Assembly (NCBI GenBank): GCA_038373865.1
Contig: JAXGGA010001681.1
Span: forward strand, 79,990 to 143,989
DNA from: Uloborus plumipes
Lineage: Eukaryota; Arthropoda; Arachnida; Araneae; Uloboridae
Direction: 5' to 3'
Length of the DNA: 64,000 bases
Shown here: in pieces, positions 32,436 to 45,125 of the stretch
How positions within the stretch are numbered: the stretch's first letter is position 1
Layout: every line of letters starts with the position of its first letter
Program-made: the position numbers and the translations under genes
The notes under the pieces: model-generated
The model's database searches: none
Seen by the model: only the letters and a program-made list of their open reading frames with translations
Told to the model about the DNA's origin: nothing

Positions 32436-34856
32436 CATAAGCGTAGCGTCAGGGGGGCACAGGGGGGCAAGTGCCCCGCCAACTTGATGGACACTGAAAA
32501 TTTAGAACCTGAGGTTTTGTTAAATCGAAGCGAAAATCATAATGAGAGTCTCATTTACAGTTTTTTTTCATTACTTTTATTTAAGTATTATACCCGTATG
32601 TTTGGGGGGGGGGGAAAGGAAATGTAGACCCACTGTTAAAATTTTCAACGTTTGGCTTTTTATTTTTTCCGAAACAGGGACAAAAATCTTGAAAAAGATT
32701 GTTTCGGTTTTCGTTACCGGTTATCCACTAACGTAGCCAGAATTACCGTCTGAAGGGAATTTGTTTAGTCAAAACAATCTTTAGAATTGCCAATAATGTT
32801 AAATGAAAGGCCTCTAAATAGTGTACACCCCCCCCCCTGGCGCAATATTTTATCCTGACTTTCTCCCTCCATGATTATTGTACTACTAAAATAATAAATG
32901 GAAGAAGTTTTGAATCATAAATCATACTTCTTTGTGTAAGGCAATGAGAAGCAAAGGAAAAATTCAAGTTTTAAGGAAACACGTTAAGAGATCAGACCTT
33001 AGGTAGGCTTTCACTGGAAAAAGGTTTCTGAGTCGTGCTATAGATTAGCAATTACCAGGACTACCAGTACCATTTCTATCCCCAAAAGAGATCAGAGGTT
33101 CTCCTACCATTTACTTCCTACTCTTACCATTGACTTTACTATTCCATATTTTTAATTTTGGCATTTACGAGTACATCCCATTGCTTCCGGCTGCCTCATA
33201 TGAAACTTTTTCAGGCATAAATTTTATAATTATGTGTCACTGCTTATTATATTAAAAATAATTTTAACTAGAAAGTACATTTTTTACAAAATCTGGCTCA
33301 TTGTAAGAGAGAGAAAGATAAAAGACGATCTCTTTATCCTGTGTAATGCAGTGAAAAGTCAATTTTTGTAATTAAAAGATGGATTTTAGCACAGAATTAA
33401 TTTTTATTTTCCCAAATAAAAAATTTCAACTTTTAAGCGCTTTTTTCAAGCATTTGTCAGTCATAACACATCAAAGAGAAATTAAATGCTAAATGCAGGC
33501 TAATGACTAAAGTGTTTGTACTTATAAGCTACGGTAAACTTAAGAATACTAATGATTTTGCTTATGATCGTCTTCAATACATTCTCTCTCTATTTTTTTT
33601 TTTGAACTTACCTTTGAATTCTTTCAACCTTTGTCATTGTAAAATAACTTATTCCTGATTGAGAAAAGATATTTGTTTTAACCTTTTTTTTTTTAATTTT
33701 GTTTCTTTTTTCCCCTCTTTTTCCTTGTATTCCCTTTTTTATTAATGTAATTTTCATTTATTTCGTTGTTTGCTATTTTTTGCTACAGTTGTGTTTTCAT
33801 AATTTTAATGAGTGCGTTTTAAATGACTATTTTTTGCTTACCTTTATACTCTTTTTTTTTTTTGCAAAGAGTGATCTATTTCTTCCTATATTAGATATTA
33901 AGTTGGGTCACCAGGGTCAAAGGCAGTGTTCTTAATTGCTACTGCAAGTTTTACCCCTGAAAATAACTTAGTTAAATATGCAACACTTCAGCAATTTCTC
34001 AGATTTAATATTTGTAATCCCCTTCCTCTTTTCTCTCGCTCTTATTCCTTGTTGATTAATGTATATGTCAGCGATTTTTGGAAGCACAAGCCATTTTTAT
34101 TTCGATCGAGTGTAAAATTTTTAAAAAGTTTTGTTTTCCTCGTTTTTCCTCGCATATTTGTAATCTCAACTACTTCATATTTGGCCTCAAAATGCGGAAT
34201 TTTAAGCCTATTTTTCAAAAAATTTCCCCGGGGGAACCCCGCCCCCACCCCAAATGAGGAATCTGCATGCATTTTTTTTATTTTTTTAAATGAAAGTTCA
34301 GGTCATTTCATGACGATAGACACCAATTTCAGTTCAATCGGACAATTAGTTATTTTGTAATAAATTCTTAAAGTCGCCTGATAAGCCCCGCCCCCTATTT
34401 TCCCCATCTCCGCTGATGCCCGGCTGATGACGTCGCAATTCACTTTACTCCTTCTCACCCTGGGCGCTCGCTCGTAAGTTCCCAATAGAACCGGGGTCTC
34501 CAAACGTTTTGCCCACGGGCCACTTTTGAAAATTACAAGGCTCGAGGCCAGTCCACCCCTCCCCCTTCCCCCCTCCTAAATAGATATATAGCTCATCATA
34601 CACATCGTAATTTAGAATCAGATAAATTTATTGTATTAGAAACAGTTGAAATATATGTAATAACTGATGCACCATAGTGCGACTCGTATAGGGGGACAAG
34701 GGGAGGGGATGTCCCCTCACTTACAAAAGGAAAAGGGCCCTTCCCCCTTACTTTTGCAGAATAAAAAAGTAATGATCGATTGAAATCCTTTTTTAGCCTA
34801 CTTTCCCGTTAAAAATAAAAGAAAGACGAAAAAAGTATTAAAAGTAGCTTAATGCA

Positions 34857-34940
34857 TCTAAAAAATATCGCCAAGTCCAAAAAGTATCGCCAAGTTAAAA
34901 AAATATCGCCAAGTCCAAAAAATATCGCCAAGTTAAAAAA
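34857..34940 (+). repeat. ~17-21-bp tandem repeat
   Basis: Four copies of AAAAATATCGCCAAGT(C/T) in tandem, one of them with G in ATATCG replaced as GTATCG. Confidence 0.8.
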
Positions 34941-35011
34941 ATAAAAAGGTAAAATGAATATCGAAAAATTAAAAATTTGAAAGTAGGGTATTGAGATGGG
35001 GAATTTGTGTG

Positions 35012-35044
35012 TCGGTCGGTCGGTCGGTCGGTCGGTCTGTCTGT
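35012..35044 (+). repeat. (GTCG)n microsatellite
   Basis: About six GGTC/GTCG units, then GTCTGTCT, immediately before the 146-bp array. Confidence 0.9.
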
Positions 35045-35050
35045 CCCCCC

Positions 35051-35781
35051 CTAATAACTTTTGAATGAACATTCCGATTTTGACAAACTTTTTTTTGTTG
35101 GAAAGATCTCGGCGAGTACAGCTCATTCCCATATTTGATTTTTTGATTTGAACAATTTTTGGTTCAACTTTGAGCCGTTCAAAAAACCGGTCCCGCGATA
35201 CTAACTTTTTAATGAACAGTCCGATTTGAACAAACTTTTTTTTGTTGGAAAGAACTTTTCAAGGGTACTTCATTCCCGTATTTACATCTCCGATTTGAAC
35301 AATTTTTCGTTCAACATTGAACCGCTCAATCAAGCTGTCACCCCTAATAACTTTTGAATGAACAGTCCGATTTAAACAAACTTTTTTTGTTTGAAGCATC
35401 TCGGCAAGGATACTTTATTACCGTATTTAAATTTTCAATTTGAACACTTTTGGTTCAACATTGAACCTTTTAAGCAACCTTTCTCCACCTAATAACTTTT
35501 GAGTGAACCGTCCGAATGGAATGAATTTTTTTTTGTTCGAAAGATCTCATCGAGTGCAGCTCACTCCCATATTTGATTTTTCGATTTGGACAATTTTTGG
35601 TTCAACTTTGAACCGTTCAAACAACCGGTCCCGCGATGCTAACTTTTGAGTGAACAATCCGATTTGAACAAACTTTTTTTGTTCGAAAGATCTTTTCAAG
35701 GATACTTCATTCCCGCATCTACATTTTCGATTTGAACAATTTTTCGTTCAACATTGAACCGCTCAATCAAGCTGTCACCCC
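35051..35781 (+). repeat. ~146-bp tandem array, main block
   Basis: Five units start at about 35051, 35201, 35344, 35489 and 35639. Each carries CTAAYAACTTTTGARTGAAC, CCGATTTGAACAAAC, GAAAGATCTC and GTTCAACWTTGAACCGTTC parts. Alternating junctions (CCGGTCCCGCGAT versus GCTGTCACCCCTAAT) hint at a dimeric order. Further units of the same array lie inverted at 38996-39197 and direct at 44603-44692, cut apart by transposons. Confidence 0.85.
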
Positions 35782-38712
35782 CATAAGCGTAGCGTCGGGG
35801 GGGCACAGGGGGGCACGTGCCCCCCCAACTTGATGGACACTTAAAATTTCGAACCTGAAGTTTTGCAAAATCAAAACGAAAATCACTATCCGAGCATCAT
35901 TTGCAGTTTTTTTTTTTTACTTATTTTATTTAAGTATTATACCAGCATGTTTGAAGGGGGGAGGGGGCAAGGGGGAATATAGGACCATTGTCAAAATCAT
36001 TGCTTGCATTTTATTTTTTTCGAAACAGAGACGAAAATCAGCAGAAAGATTATTTCCACTTTTGTCACCATTTACTCACTAATACGGCCAGAATTACCGT
36101 CCAGAAGGATTTTTTTTATAGTCAAAACCGTCTTTAGGATAGTCAATAATGTTAAATACAATGCCTCTGAGGGGTGCCCCCCCCCCCCTGATGAGCCAGA
36201 TTTTATCTTGACCTTCTCCATGCTTTTTGCATTACTAAAATAATAATTCGGAGAAGTGTGGAATCATAAATCATGCTATTGTGTAAAATGCAACAAGAAA
36301 CAAAGGTATTAAACAGAAAAATTCAAGTTTTAAGTAAACGTGGGTTAAAGATCAGACCTTATGTAGGCTTTATTGGAAAAAGTTTTCTAAGTTATGCTAT
36401 AGATCAGCATTTATCAGAGCTACTAGTGTCATCTCTTGCCACAAAACAGATAGGAGGTTCTGCTACTATTTACTTTACTTGTCTCAAAATTTTTAATTTG
36501 GGCATTTTACATTCGTTTGCTTCCGGCTGCCTGATATAAACCTTTTTCATGCATAAATATTATACTTCTATGTTACTGCTTATTATATTAAAAAATAATT
36601 TGAACTAGAATATTCTTTTTTCGAAAAATCTGGCTCATTCTAAGACAGAGAAAGATACAGAGGAGAGAATGATAAAATACGATCTCTTTATCTTAGGTAA
36701 TGCAGTGAAAAGTTTTTTTTTAAATATAAAATGTGGATTTTCGCACAGAATTATTTTTTAATCTTCCCAAATAAAAAATTTCAATTTTTAAGTCCTTTTT
36801 TCGAGCATTTGTCAGTCATAATCATATCAAAGAGAAATTAAATGCTAAACACTGGCTTATAACTAAAAAACTCTCATAATGCATAATAAAGAAAAATATA
36901 TCATTTTTTCATTTTTAAAAACTACTTTAAATTACGTAGTTTGGGTAGTACTTAAGTACATTGTTAAGAACATGTTTGTACTTAGAAGCTATGACAAACT
37001 TAAGAATACTTATGCTTTTACTTATGATCGTCTTCAAGACATTTTTTTCTTCTTTTTTTTAAAAAAAAACTTGCGTTTGAATCTTTTCAACTTTTGTCAT
37101 TGTGCGAAGATATTTACTGTAACATTTTTTTTTTAATTTTTTTTTCTTTTTTTTCCTTTTTTGTCGTTTTTTTATTGATATAATTTCAATTAATTTCCTT
37201 GTTTGCTATTGTAACGAGTCCGTAGCACCTTCAACTTTCTTAAATGAGCATTCCAATCTTGAGGAAGTAACTATAAATTTATTTACAAGTATGTACACTA
37301 TTTACAATAAGAGCAGGAAACAATTGCTAAACATCCAGCTATTAGGTAGCAAAACAGTACACTGTACTCTCAACAGTAATTCAGCACCACGTATCTAACG
37401 TGAACAGTAATTAAGCAATTACAAAAGCAAAACAACCATCCGCCCAAGCGAATGAAAACGAGTCACCAGATCAAATCTGAAAACAACTGACTGACTTGTG
37501 TTCAAGGCCAGCTATTTATACACGAAACGAATTCCCGACAACATTCTAGTAAAATCTGGAGTATTCTGTTTATTCATAACTTGAAATAATCCATTGAGAA
37601 CGCTCTAGCAATAAAAAGAAAAAAAACTTCTCCGAGCGAAAAATGTCTTCATGCTTATTAAAGTTAGGGCAAGTGTAAAAACTGCAAAGTGTTACAAGGC
37701 CGGTATACAAGTGATAAAGGTGATATCTTCAGATACTTTTGCAACATGACGTCAGATAAAACCAAAACTAATGAAAATGATGCAAGGCAGGAAAAACAAC
37801 AACTATTTACAAGATTTGCAACACTATTTTTTGCTTCAGTTGCATTTTCATAATTTTTATGAGTACGTTTTACGTGACTATTTTTTTCCTTGCCTTTATA
37901 CTCTTTTTTTTTTTTTGCAAAGAGTGCTCTATTTCTTCCTATATTGGATATCAAGTTAGGTCATTAGGGTCAAAGGCAGCGTTCCTAACTGCTATAGAAA
38001 AGTTTACCCTTAAAATAACTTTGTTCAATATGCATTTCAGCAATTTTTCTGATTTAATATTTGTTATTCCCTCCCTCTTCTCTCTAGCTCTTATTTCTTG
38101 TTAATTAATGTCGACGATTTGTGAAAGCACAAGCCAATTTTTATTTTGATCAAATGCAAAAATTTTAAGTAGTTTTTGTTTGTTTCGTTTTTCCTCACAT
38201 TTTTAGTTTCAACTACTTTATAAAGGTCCTCAAAATGCAGAATTTCACGCTTCTTTTTCAAAAAAATTCCCGTAGGGAACACCCTTCCCCCACAAAAAAT
38301 AAGGGACAATCAACAGTCTCCCCCCACCCAAAATAAGGGATAACAACTCTACTTAAAAGAGGTCATTGCATCACTCTTCTGATATCCATGCCGCTATTAG
38401 GCAAACTTGTATGTAAATACGTAAATTTCTCAAAGAAGAGGGGAAGGAGTTGTCCTCTCCCAATTGATTGACACTCACAAATGACCGTCCTGGTTAATTC
38501 TAAATCCAACACTGGTAGTAACTGGCTACTAAAAAGAAAAAAGAAGAAATTGTGCGTACAATTCATTGGAACAGTAAGAGAATACCTTACAGAAAAGTTA
38601 GGTGAAAAATCTTTGCAGGGGGAGGGGGGGTCAAAAGCTCCAACTTCACTTCTGAAATTTTTGACCTGTGCCCCCCCAAAACTTTTGGTCACGCTACGCC
38701 TATGCTCCTACC
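35774..38712 (+). mobile_element. EL1: 2.9-kb hAT-type element, left arm of the large palindrome
   Basis: Element 35782-38704 has ends CATAAGCGTAGCGTCGGGGG / GGTCACGCTACGCCTATG. The 8-mer on its left is GTCACCCC, on its right CTCCTACC. They do not match each other, but they match the outer and inner 8-mers of EL2 in inverted order. The body has only short frames without similarity I recognise (non-autonomous) and carries solo LTR B. Confidence 0.85.
37206..37827 (-). mobile_element. Solo LTR, copy B (inside EL1)
   Basis: LTR 37210-37823 (614 bp) with perfect 4-bp duplications CTAT at both sides. On the minus strand it runs TGTTGCAAATC ... ACTCGTTACA. It interrupts the EL body that is continuous in EL0. 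Confidence 0.88.
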
Positions 38713-39197
38713 CCAATCATTCAAACTCGTTTAAAATACTATTTTTAAACCTCAATTTCGAACTTTTCGCAGGAGAGTCACCGAAACCAAACTTTTTTCT
38801 TTGCTTATAATAGCTATTTTTTTACTTCGACTTCAAAAAATTTACGATGGAGAGTCCCGAACCCCATCCCTTCAATTAAAATTAACTGCACATTATAAGA
38901 AACTTAATTTTCGTGACTAAATTTTTAAATTATACCTGTGCCCCCCTGTCGGGAAAGCTTGCCCCCCTGTCGGGCATTTCCTAGCGCCACCTCTGCAAAA
39001 AAAAGTTTATTTCATTCGGACGGTTCACTCAAAAGTTATTAGGTGGGGAAAGGTTGCTTGAACTGTTCAATGTTGAACGAAAAAGTGTTCAAATTGAAAA
39101 TTTAAATACGGTAATGAAGTATCCTTGCTGAGATCCTTCGAACAAAAAAAAAGTTTATTTAAATCGGACTGTTCACTCAAAAGATATTAGGGGTGAC
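38705..39197. repeat. Spacer of the large palindrome (apparently inverted segment)
   Basis: Left part: units of the degenerate ~80-bp repeat, then a hAT end (TAGCGCCACCTCTG at 38995). Right part (38996-39197): 146-bp array units on the minus strand, opposite to the array at 35051-35781. Re-inverted, it joins both flanks seamlessly. Confidence 0.8.
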
Positions 39198-42128
39198 CAT
39201 AGGCGTAGCGTGACCAAAAGTTTTGGGGGGGCACAGGTCAAAAATTTCAGAAGTGAAGTTGGAGCTTTTGACCCCCCCTCCCCCTGCAAAGATTTTTCAC
39301 CTAACTTTTCTGTAAGGTATTCTCTTACTGTTCCAATGAATTGTACGCACAATTTCTTCTTTTTTCTTTTTAGTAGCCAGTTACTACCAGTGTTGGATTT
39401 AGAATTAACCAGGACGGTCATTTGTGAGTGTCAATCAATTGGGAGAGGACAACTCCTTCCCCTCTTCTTTGAGAAATTTACGTATTTACATACAAGTTTG
39501 CCTAATAGCGGCATGGATATCAGAAGAGTGATGCAATGACCTCTTTTAAGTAGAGTTGTTATCCCTTATTTTGGGTGGGGGGAGACTGTTGATTGTCCCT
39601 TATTTTTTGTGGGGGAAGGGTGTTCCCTACGGGAATTTTTTTGAAAAAGAAGCGTGAAATTCTGCATTTTGAGGACCTTTATAAAGTAGTTGAAACTAAA
39701 AATGTGAGGAAAAACGAAACAAACAAAAACTACTTAAAATTTTTGCATTTGATCAAAATAAAAATTGGCTTGTGCTTTCACAAATCGTCGACATTAATTA
39801 ACAAGAAATAAGAGCTAGAGAGAAGAGGGAGGGAATAACAAATATTAAATCAGAAAAATTGCTGAAATGCATATTGAACAAAGTTATTTTAAGGGTAAAC
39901 TTTTCTATAGCAGTTAGGAACGCTGCCTTTGACCCTAATGACCTAACTTGATATCCAATATAGGAAGAAATAGAGCACTCTTTGCAAAAAAAAAAAAGAG
40001 TATAAAGGCAAGGAAAAAAATAGTCACGTAAAACGTACTCATAAAAATTATGAAAATGCAACTGAAGCAAAAAATAGTGTTGCAAATCTTGTAAATAGTT
40101 GTTGTTTTTCCTGCCTTGCATCATTTTCATTAGTTTTGGTTTTATCTGACGTCATGTTGCAAAAGTATCTGAAGATATCACCTTTATCACTTGTATACCG
40201 GCCTTGTAACACTTTGCAGTTTTTACACTTGCCCTAACTTTAATAAGCATGAAGACATTTTTCGCTCGGAGTGGTTTTTTTCTTTTTATTGCTAGAGCGT
40301 TCTCAATGGATTATTTCAAGTTATGAATAAACAGAATACTCCAGATTTTACTAGAATGTTGTCGGGAATTCGTTTCGTGTATAAATAGCTGGCCTTGAAC
40401 ACAAGTCAGTCAGTTGTTTTCAGATTTGATCTGGTGACTCGTTTTCATTCGCTTGGGCGGATGGTTGTTTTGCTTTTGTAATTGCTTAATTACTGTTCAC
40501 GTTAGATACGTGGTGCTGAATTACTGTTGAGAGTACAGTGTACTGTTTTGCTACCTAATAGCTGGATGTTTAGCAATTGTTTCCTGCTCTTATTGTAAAT
40601 AGTGTACATACTTGTAAATAAATTTATAGTTACTTCCTCAAGATTGGAATGCTCATTTAAGAAAGTTGAAGGTGCTACGGACTCGTTACAATAGCAAACA
40701 AGGAAATTAATTGAAATTATATCAATAATAAAAAACGACAAAAAAGGAAAAAAAAGAAAAAAAAATTAAAAAAAAAATGTAACAGTACATATCTTTGAAC
40801 AAAGACAAAAGTTGAAAAGATTCAAACGCAAGTTTAAAAAAAAAAAAAAAAGAAAAAAAATGTCTTGAAGACGATCATAAGTAAAAGCATAAGTATTAAG
40901 TTTGTCATAGCTTCTAAGTACAAACATGTTCTTAACAATGTACTTAAGTACTACCCAAACTACGTAATTTAAAGTAGTTTTTAAAAATGAAAAAATGATA
41001 TATTTTTCTTTATTATGCATTATGAGAGTTTTTTAGTTCTAAGCCTGTGTTTAGCATTTAATTTCTGTTTGATATGATTATGACTGACAAATGCTCGAAA
41101 AAAGGACCTAAAAATTGAAATTTTTTATTTGGGAAGATTAAAAAATCAATTCTGTGCGAAAATCCACATTTTATATTTAAAAAAACTTTTCACTGCATTA
41201 CCTAAGATAAAGAGATCGTATTTTATCATTCTCTCCTCTGTATCTTTCTCTGTCTTAGAATGAGCCAGATTTTGCGAAAAAAGAACATTTTAGTTCAAAT
41301 TATTTTTTAATATAATATCCAGTAACATAGAAGTATAATATTTATGCATGAAAAAGGTTTATATCAGGCAGCCGGAAGCAAACGAATGTAAAATGCCCAA
41401 ATTAAAAATTTTGAGACAAGTAAAGTAAATAGTAGCAGAACCTCCTATCTGTTTTGTGGCAAGAGATGACACTAGTAGCTCTGATAAATGCTGATCTATA
41501 GCATAACTCAGAAAACTTTTTCCAATAAAGCCTACATAAGGTCTGATCTTTAACCCACGTTTACTTAAAACTTGAATTTTTCTGTTTAATACCTTTGTTT
41601 CTTGTTGCATTTTACACAATAGCATGATTTATGATTCCACACTTCTCCGAATTATTATTTTAGTAATGCAAAAAGCATGGAGAAGGTCAAGATAAAATCT
41701 GGCTCATCAGGGGGGGGGGGGCACCCCTCAGAGGCATTGTATTTAACATTATTGACTATCCTAAAGACGGTTTTGACTATAAAAAAAATCCTTCTGGACG
41801 GTAATTCTGGCCGTATTAGTGAGTAAATGGTGACAAAAGTGGAAATAATCTTTCTGCTGATTTTCGTCTCTGTTTCGAAAAAAATAAAATGCAAGCAATG
41901 ATTTTGACAATGGTCCTATATTCCCCCTTGCCCCCTCCCCCCTTCAAACATGCTGGTATAATACTTAAATAAAATAAGTAAAAAAAAAAAAACAACTGCA
42001 AATGATGCTCGGATAGTGATTTTCGTTTTGATTTTGCAAAACTTCAGGTTCGAAATTTTAAGTGTCCATCAAGTTGGGGGGGCACGTGCCCCCCTGTGCC
42101 CCCCCGACGCTACGCTTATGGGTAGGAG
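39190..42128 (-). mobile_element. EL2: 2.9-kb hAT-type element, right arm of the large palindrome
   Basis: Element 39198-42120 is the near-identical inverted copy of EL1 (coordinates pair to a sum of about 77902), with only scattered substitutions and homopolymer-length differences. Outer 8-mer GGTAGGAG (42121-42128), inner 8-mer GGGGTGAC (39190-39197). It carries solo LTR C at the same internal site as EL1. Confidence 0.85.
40074..40694 (+). mobile_element. Solo LTR, copy C (inside EL2)
   Basis: LTR 40078-40690 (613 bp), flanks ATAG on both sides. In this orientation a TATA box TATAAATAG lies at 40380-40388 and AATAAA at 40617-40622, followed by the terminal ACTCGTTACA, so U3-R-U5 order is plus. 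Its site and target duplication are the same as those of copy B, so it was inherited from a common EL parent rather than inserted twice. Confidence 0.85.
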
Positions 42129-42800
42129 CACTCCCCTGAAAATTTTTCGAAATTTAAACCCCAAAATAAAGAATTGTTTTCAGGAAATTATCATGGATGG
42201 CGGAGGATATTGCTCAGAGAGACTCTCCTCGTGACTTTTTTGAAATTCAAGTACTAAAAACGCTTTTTTAGACAATCTTTAATTATGTAGAGTGGCAATG
42301 GTGCACTACACTGGATATATATATGTTTTTTTTTTTTAGTTTTAAGTCTAAAAATCCCATTTGTTGGCAATTTTCGATTAAGTAGCAGAGTTTTATTGCA
42401 GATTTCTTAATTGGAGAGGGACCACGTGTGGTACAATTTTTAATCAGACCTCTTGTTTACAGTTTCTATTTTTGAGAAATAGAGTGGCTTCTTATTTAAA
42501 AAAAAAAGGACAGGGGCATCGTTTGGTTCGGGACTCTTCCCCGAAATATTCTTAAAATTAACTCCTAAAAACGCAATTCATGGGGGCTTTGACGACGATA
42601 GGGTAAGGGTTGTGGGACAGAGACTGTCTCCCAGAAATTATTCAAAATTGTCCCAAAAACAAAAATTTTATATGCTTTTTTTCGACAACGTTTTTGAAAA
42701 TCTAGTTGGCTTTATAGGTTATTGTTGTTTCTTGGGTGGGGGGGAGGAGTAATTTTAAAATTTCCTATTTCTTGATTTTTCCCCATTAAGAAAAACAAGA
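42121..42800 (+). repeat. Degenerate ~80-90-bp tandem repeat
   Basis: Repeated modules of the kind GAAATTCAAGTACTAAAAACGC / TTTTTAGACAATCTTTAATT, each following a CTCTCC..GAAATT part, at roughly 80-160 bp spacing. The same family forms the left part of the palindrome spacer and the block at 54700-55440. Confidence 0.5.
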
Positions 42801-44470
42801 AGCCAACCCTTGTCAGCAAGTAATTGATATGTTTCTATGAACGGAATATTAGAGTAGTGTAAGTTTAAAGGGGGAGGCGGCCCGGTGACCTAACTGATGA
42901 AAAATCGCTCAGATTGGCTCTCGGTGATGGCCCTGGTCAGCTGCCCCAATGAAGCAATAGCGATTTTTATTATTATTATTATTTATTTATTTCAACTGCT
43001 GCTCGCAAAGGTTTCTATGATGTTACTTTTCCTTTCGGTTAAAAAACATTCGAAAATAATATTTCTTTAGTTAGAAGTTAGATTATAGAAAATCCTTAAC
43101 AAAGATTTAAAGAGCACATTTCCTATCTAAATTTCACAGAAAAAAAATTTTCTCATCTTAATTCATGTCTTTCTATACATTTTATTTATTTTTTAACACT
43201 GGGAAGGTTTTTCTCTTTTTTTACATTGCAAAATGAGATTGACGCCTCCTTACCTGGAAAACTGGCAGGGGATCGGGAGAACGGCCTTGTGTTAAAGAAT
43301 TGCACAACAGTGTGATTCCATTTGTTTACCTATTTGCTTGAAATTCGAACCAAAGAAAAGAAAAAATGTTTTCTAAAGTGCAAGAAAACTATTTTTTTTT
43401 TGTATGCACGGTAAAACATTTAAAATTAATGTAGGTGCAATTTATTTTTTCTTTTAGATCAAATGTTATAAAAGCATTACAAACAACCAACAGCAGTTAC
43501 ATCCTGCTGCTATTATTTAATAGATTAATGGAAAAATCATATAACGGTAATCTCATAATGCGACCGTTAATTAAAGCGTTTGCTACGATTTATAGATATA
43601 TGCTTCCCATTTATTGACATGTATTTTAAAATGAACACATGCATTTTAATGAAAAAAAAAAGAAAATTAAAAGCAAACCAAAATAATTTCTGTTTGTTAC
43701 CTTGTTGATGAAGGAAAACGTTTCAGTCTACCTATCATAGGGTTCAAGGACAACAGGAGATCCATACCCTGATCCGATGATGGAGAGAAAGTCCAGCGGA
43801 TACGAACGACAGGAAAAAAATTCTTTCGACGAAAACGTCTTTCTTTCGTATGCTCTTTTCACTTTTCTAAAGACGAAGCCTTCGAGCTCCCGCCAAAAAT
43901 CATCCCCCCCCCTCGACCGACGACACCTGTTACACTAATTAAACTGTCTGACGATGCACATCATACAATAGTGATTGGCGATGCATTTCCCCCCAACCCT
44001 GGATGCAATTCGCAATTCCGGAGTCCTGAGAGGGGGAGATGTCTTTTCCTTTCTTCACACAGTCGTCGTGTCTTACGTCCCCTAATCACCCACCCCTTCT
44101 CGGCAGTTGGTGGCAAAGGCCCTGAGAGAAACACGTGTCTAGCTCAGATTCTCAGAAAGAACTTGCCACCCTGCTGGCGATTTGCGGGTGCGGACCTTTG
44201 CTGGTTTGAAAAAGAAAAGGGAAAATTTTCCTTTCCCACTTGAACAAAAATAACTTTCTCCAGCAGAACTTACGTTCATTCAAAAGAGATACGACGGCAG
44301 CAACTCGATGGTAGAGTCCTGAAGGTTCTCGTGTTCCAAATTAGTCTGGAATTGCATATTTTGTCAAATAATGAGAATATCTTAAGAAAAAAAAAAGGTT
44401 TTTTCAGTTGAATGATTTTATTGCAATAATTTTACTGATCTGTCGGAATCAGAAAAGTTTTCGGCACTTA
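42801..44470. other. Noncoding, nothing specific recognised
   Basis: AT-rich sequence with short simple repeats (ATT at 42968-42990). A G/C-richer patch at 43980-44200 has no convincing exon. Confidence 0.4.
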
Positions 44471-44602
44471 GATTTCTGTCGGAAAATTTGATCGTCGGAA
44501 AAATTTTCCCGACGAAGTTAGAAATTTTCCCCGATGGGGGGGCAAGACGTTTCCGACAGGGGGGCAATTGCCCCCCCTGCCCCATAGCTAGCGCCGCCAC
44601 TG

Positions 44603-44692
44603 TTTTTTTGTTTGAAAGATCTCGGAGAGGCTCATTCCCATATTTCGCTTTTTGATTTGAACCATTTTTCGTTCAATATTGAACCGTTCAGA
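44603..44692 (+). repeat. ~146-bp array, right remnant
   Basis: GAAAGATCTCGG, CTCATTCCCATATTT, TTTTGATTTGAACC and TTCAATATTGAACCGTTCAG follow in array order, on the plus strand, directly after the hAT end at 44602. Confidence 0.75.
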
Positions 44693-45125
44693 AAAAAAAA
44701 TTAACATTAGCGTCTATGAGGAATTTAAGTTGAATGTTGATCCTGAACTTAAAGTCGGATTTCCTTCAAATTAACTTTGTAAGAAAATGATTTTGATAAA
44801 TAATGTTTGTAAAGTACTTTTCTGAGTAATCTTCTGTGAGGACTCTGATTCCGACTCCGACTCCGCAAACATGGCGGAAATGCAGGCTCAGAAAAAAAAA
44901 AATTACTGACTGTGCAGACGATTTTTTGTTTTTTGTTCATTTGTTTTATTTTATTTATTATATTATTATTTTTTTCAGACGATTTTTTTTTGTAACAAAA
45001 CAAAACGCGAACATTTTATTCTTTATTTATATTTAACAACTGGCAACGGATTAAAAGTGAAATTCGAGACATTTTATCACGGAGTAGAAAGAAGGAGAGA
45101 AATGTTCTACGGATGCGCTAGTTTG

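Larger units (their letters stand above)
38988..44610. mobile_element. hAT element whose two ends lie on opposite sides of the inversion
   Basis: One end, CAGAGGTGGCGCTAGG read on the minus strand, stops at 38995 with flank TTTTTTTG. The other, GCTAGCGCCGCCACTG, stops at 44602 with flank TTTTTTTG at 44603-44610. The two ends and 8-bp flanks form a proper element in the 146-bp array only if the spacer 38705-39197 is turned round. Confidence 0.6.

Noticed and set aside
36004..41894. Mirrored open frames of 60-110 codons in both palindrome arms
   Set aside because: They are the same transposon sequence read twice; they show no recognisable domain and low-complexity composition.
44836..45036. 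Open frames around 44.8-45.0 kb
   Set aside because: Phe/Lys-rich translations of poly-A/T runs; no constraint or domain.
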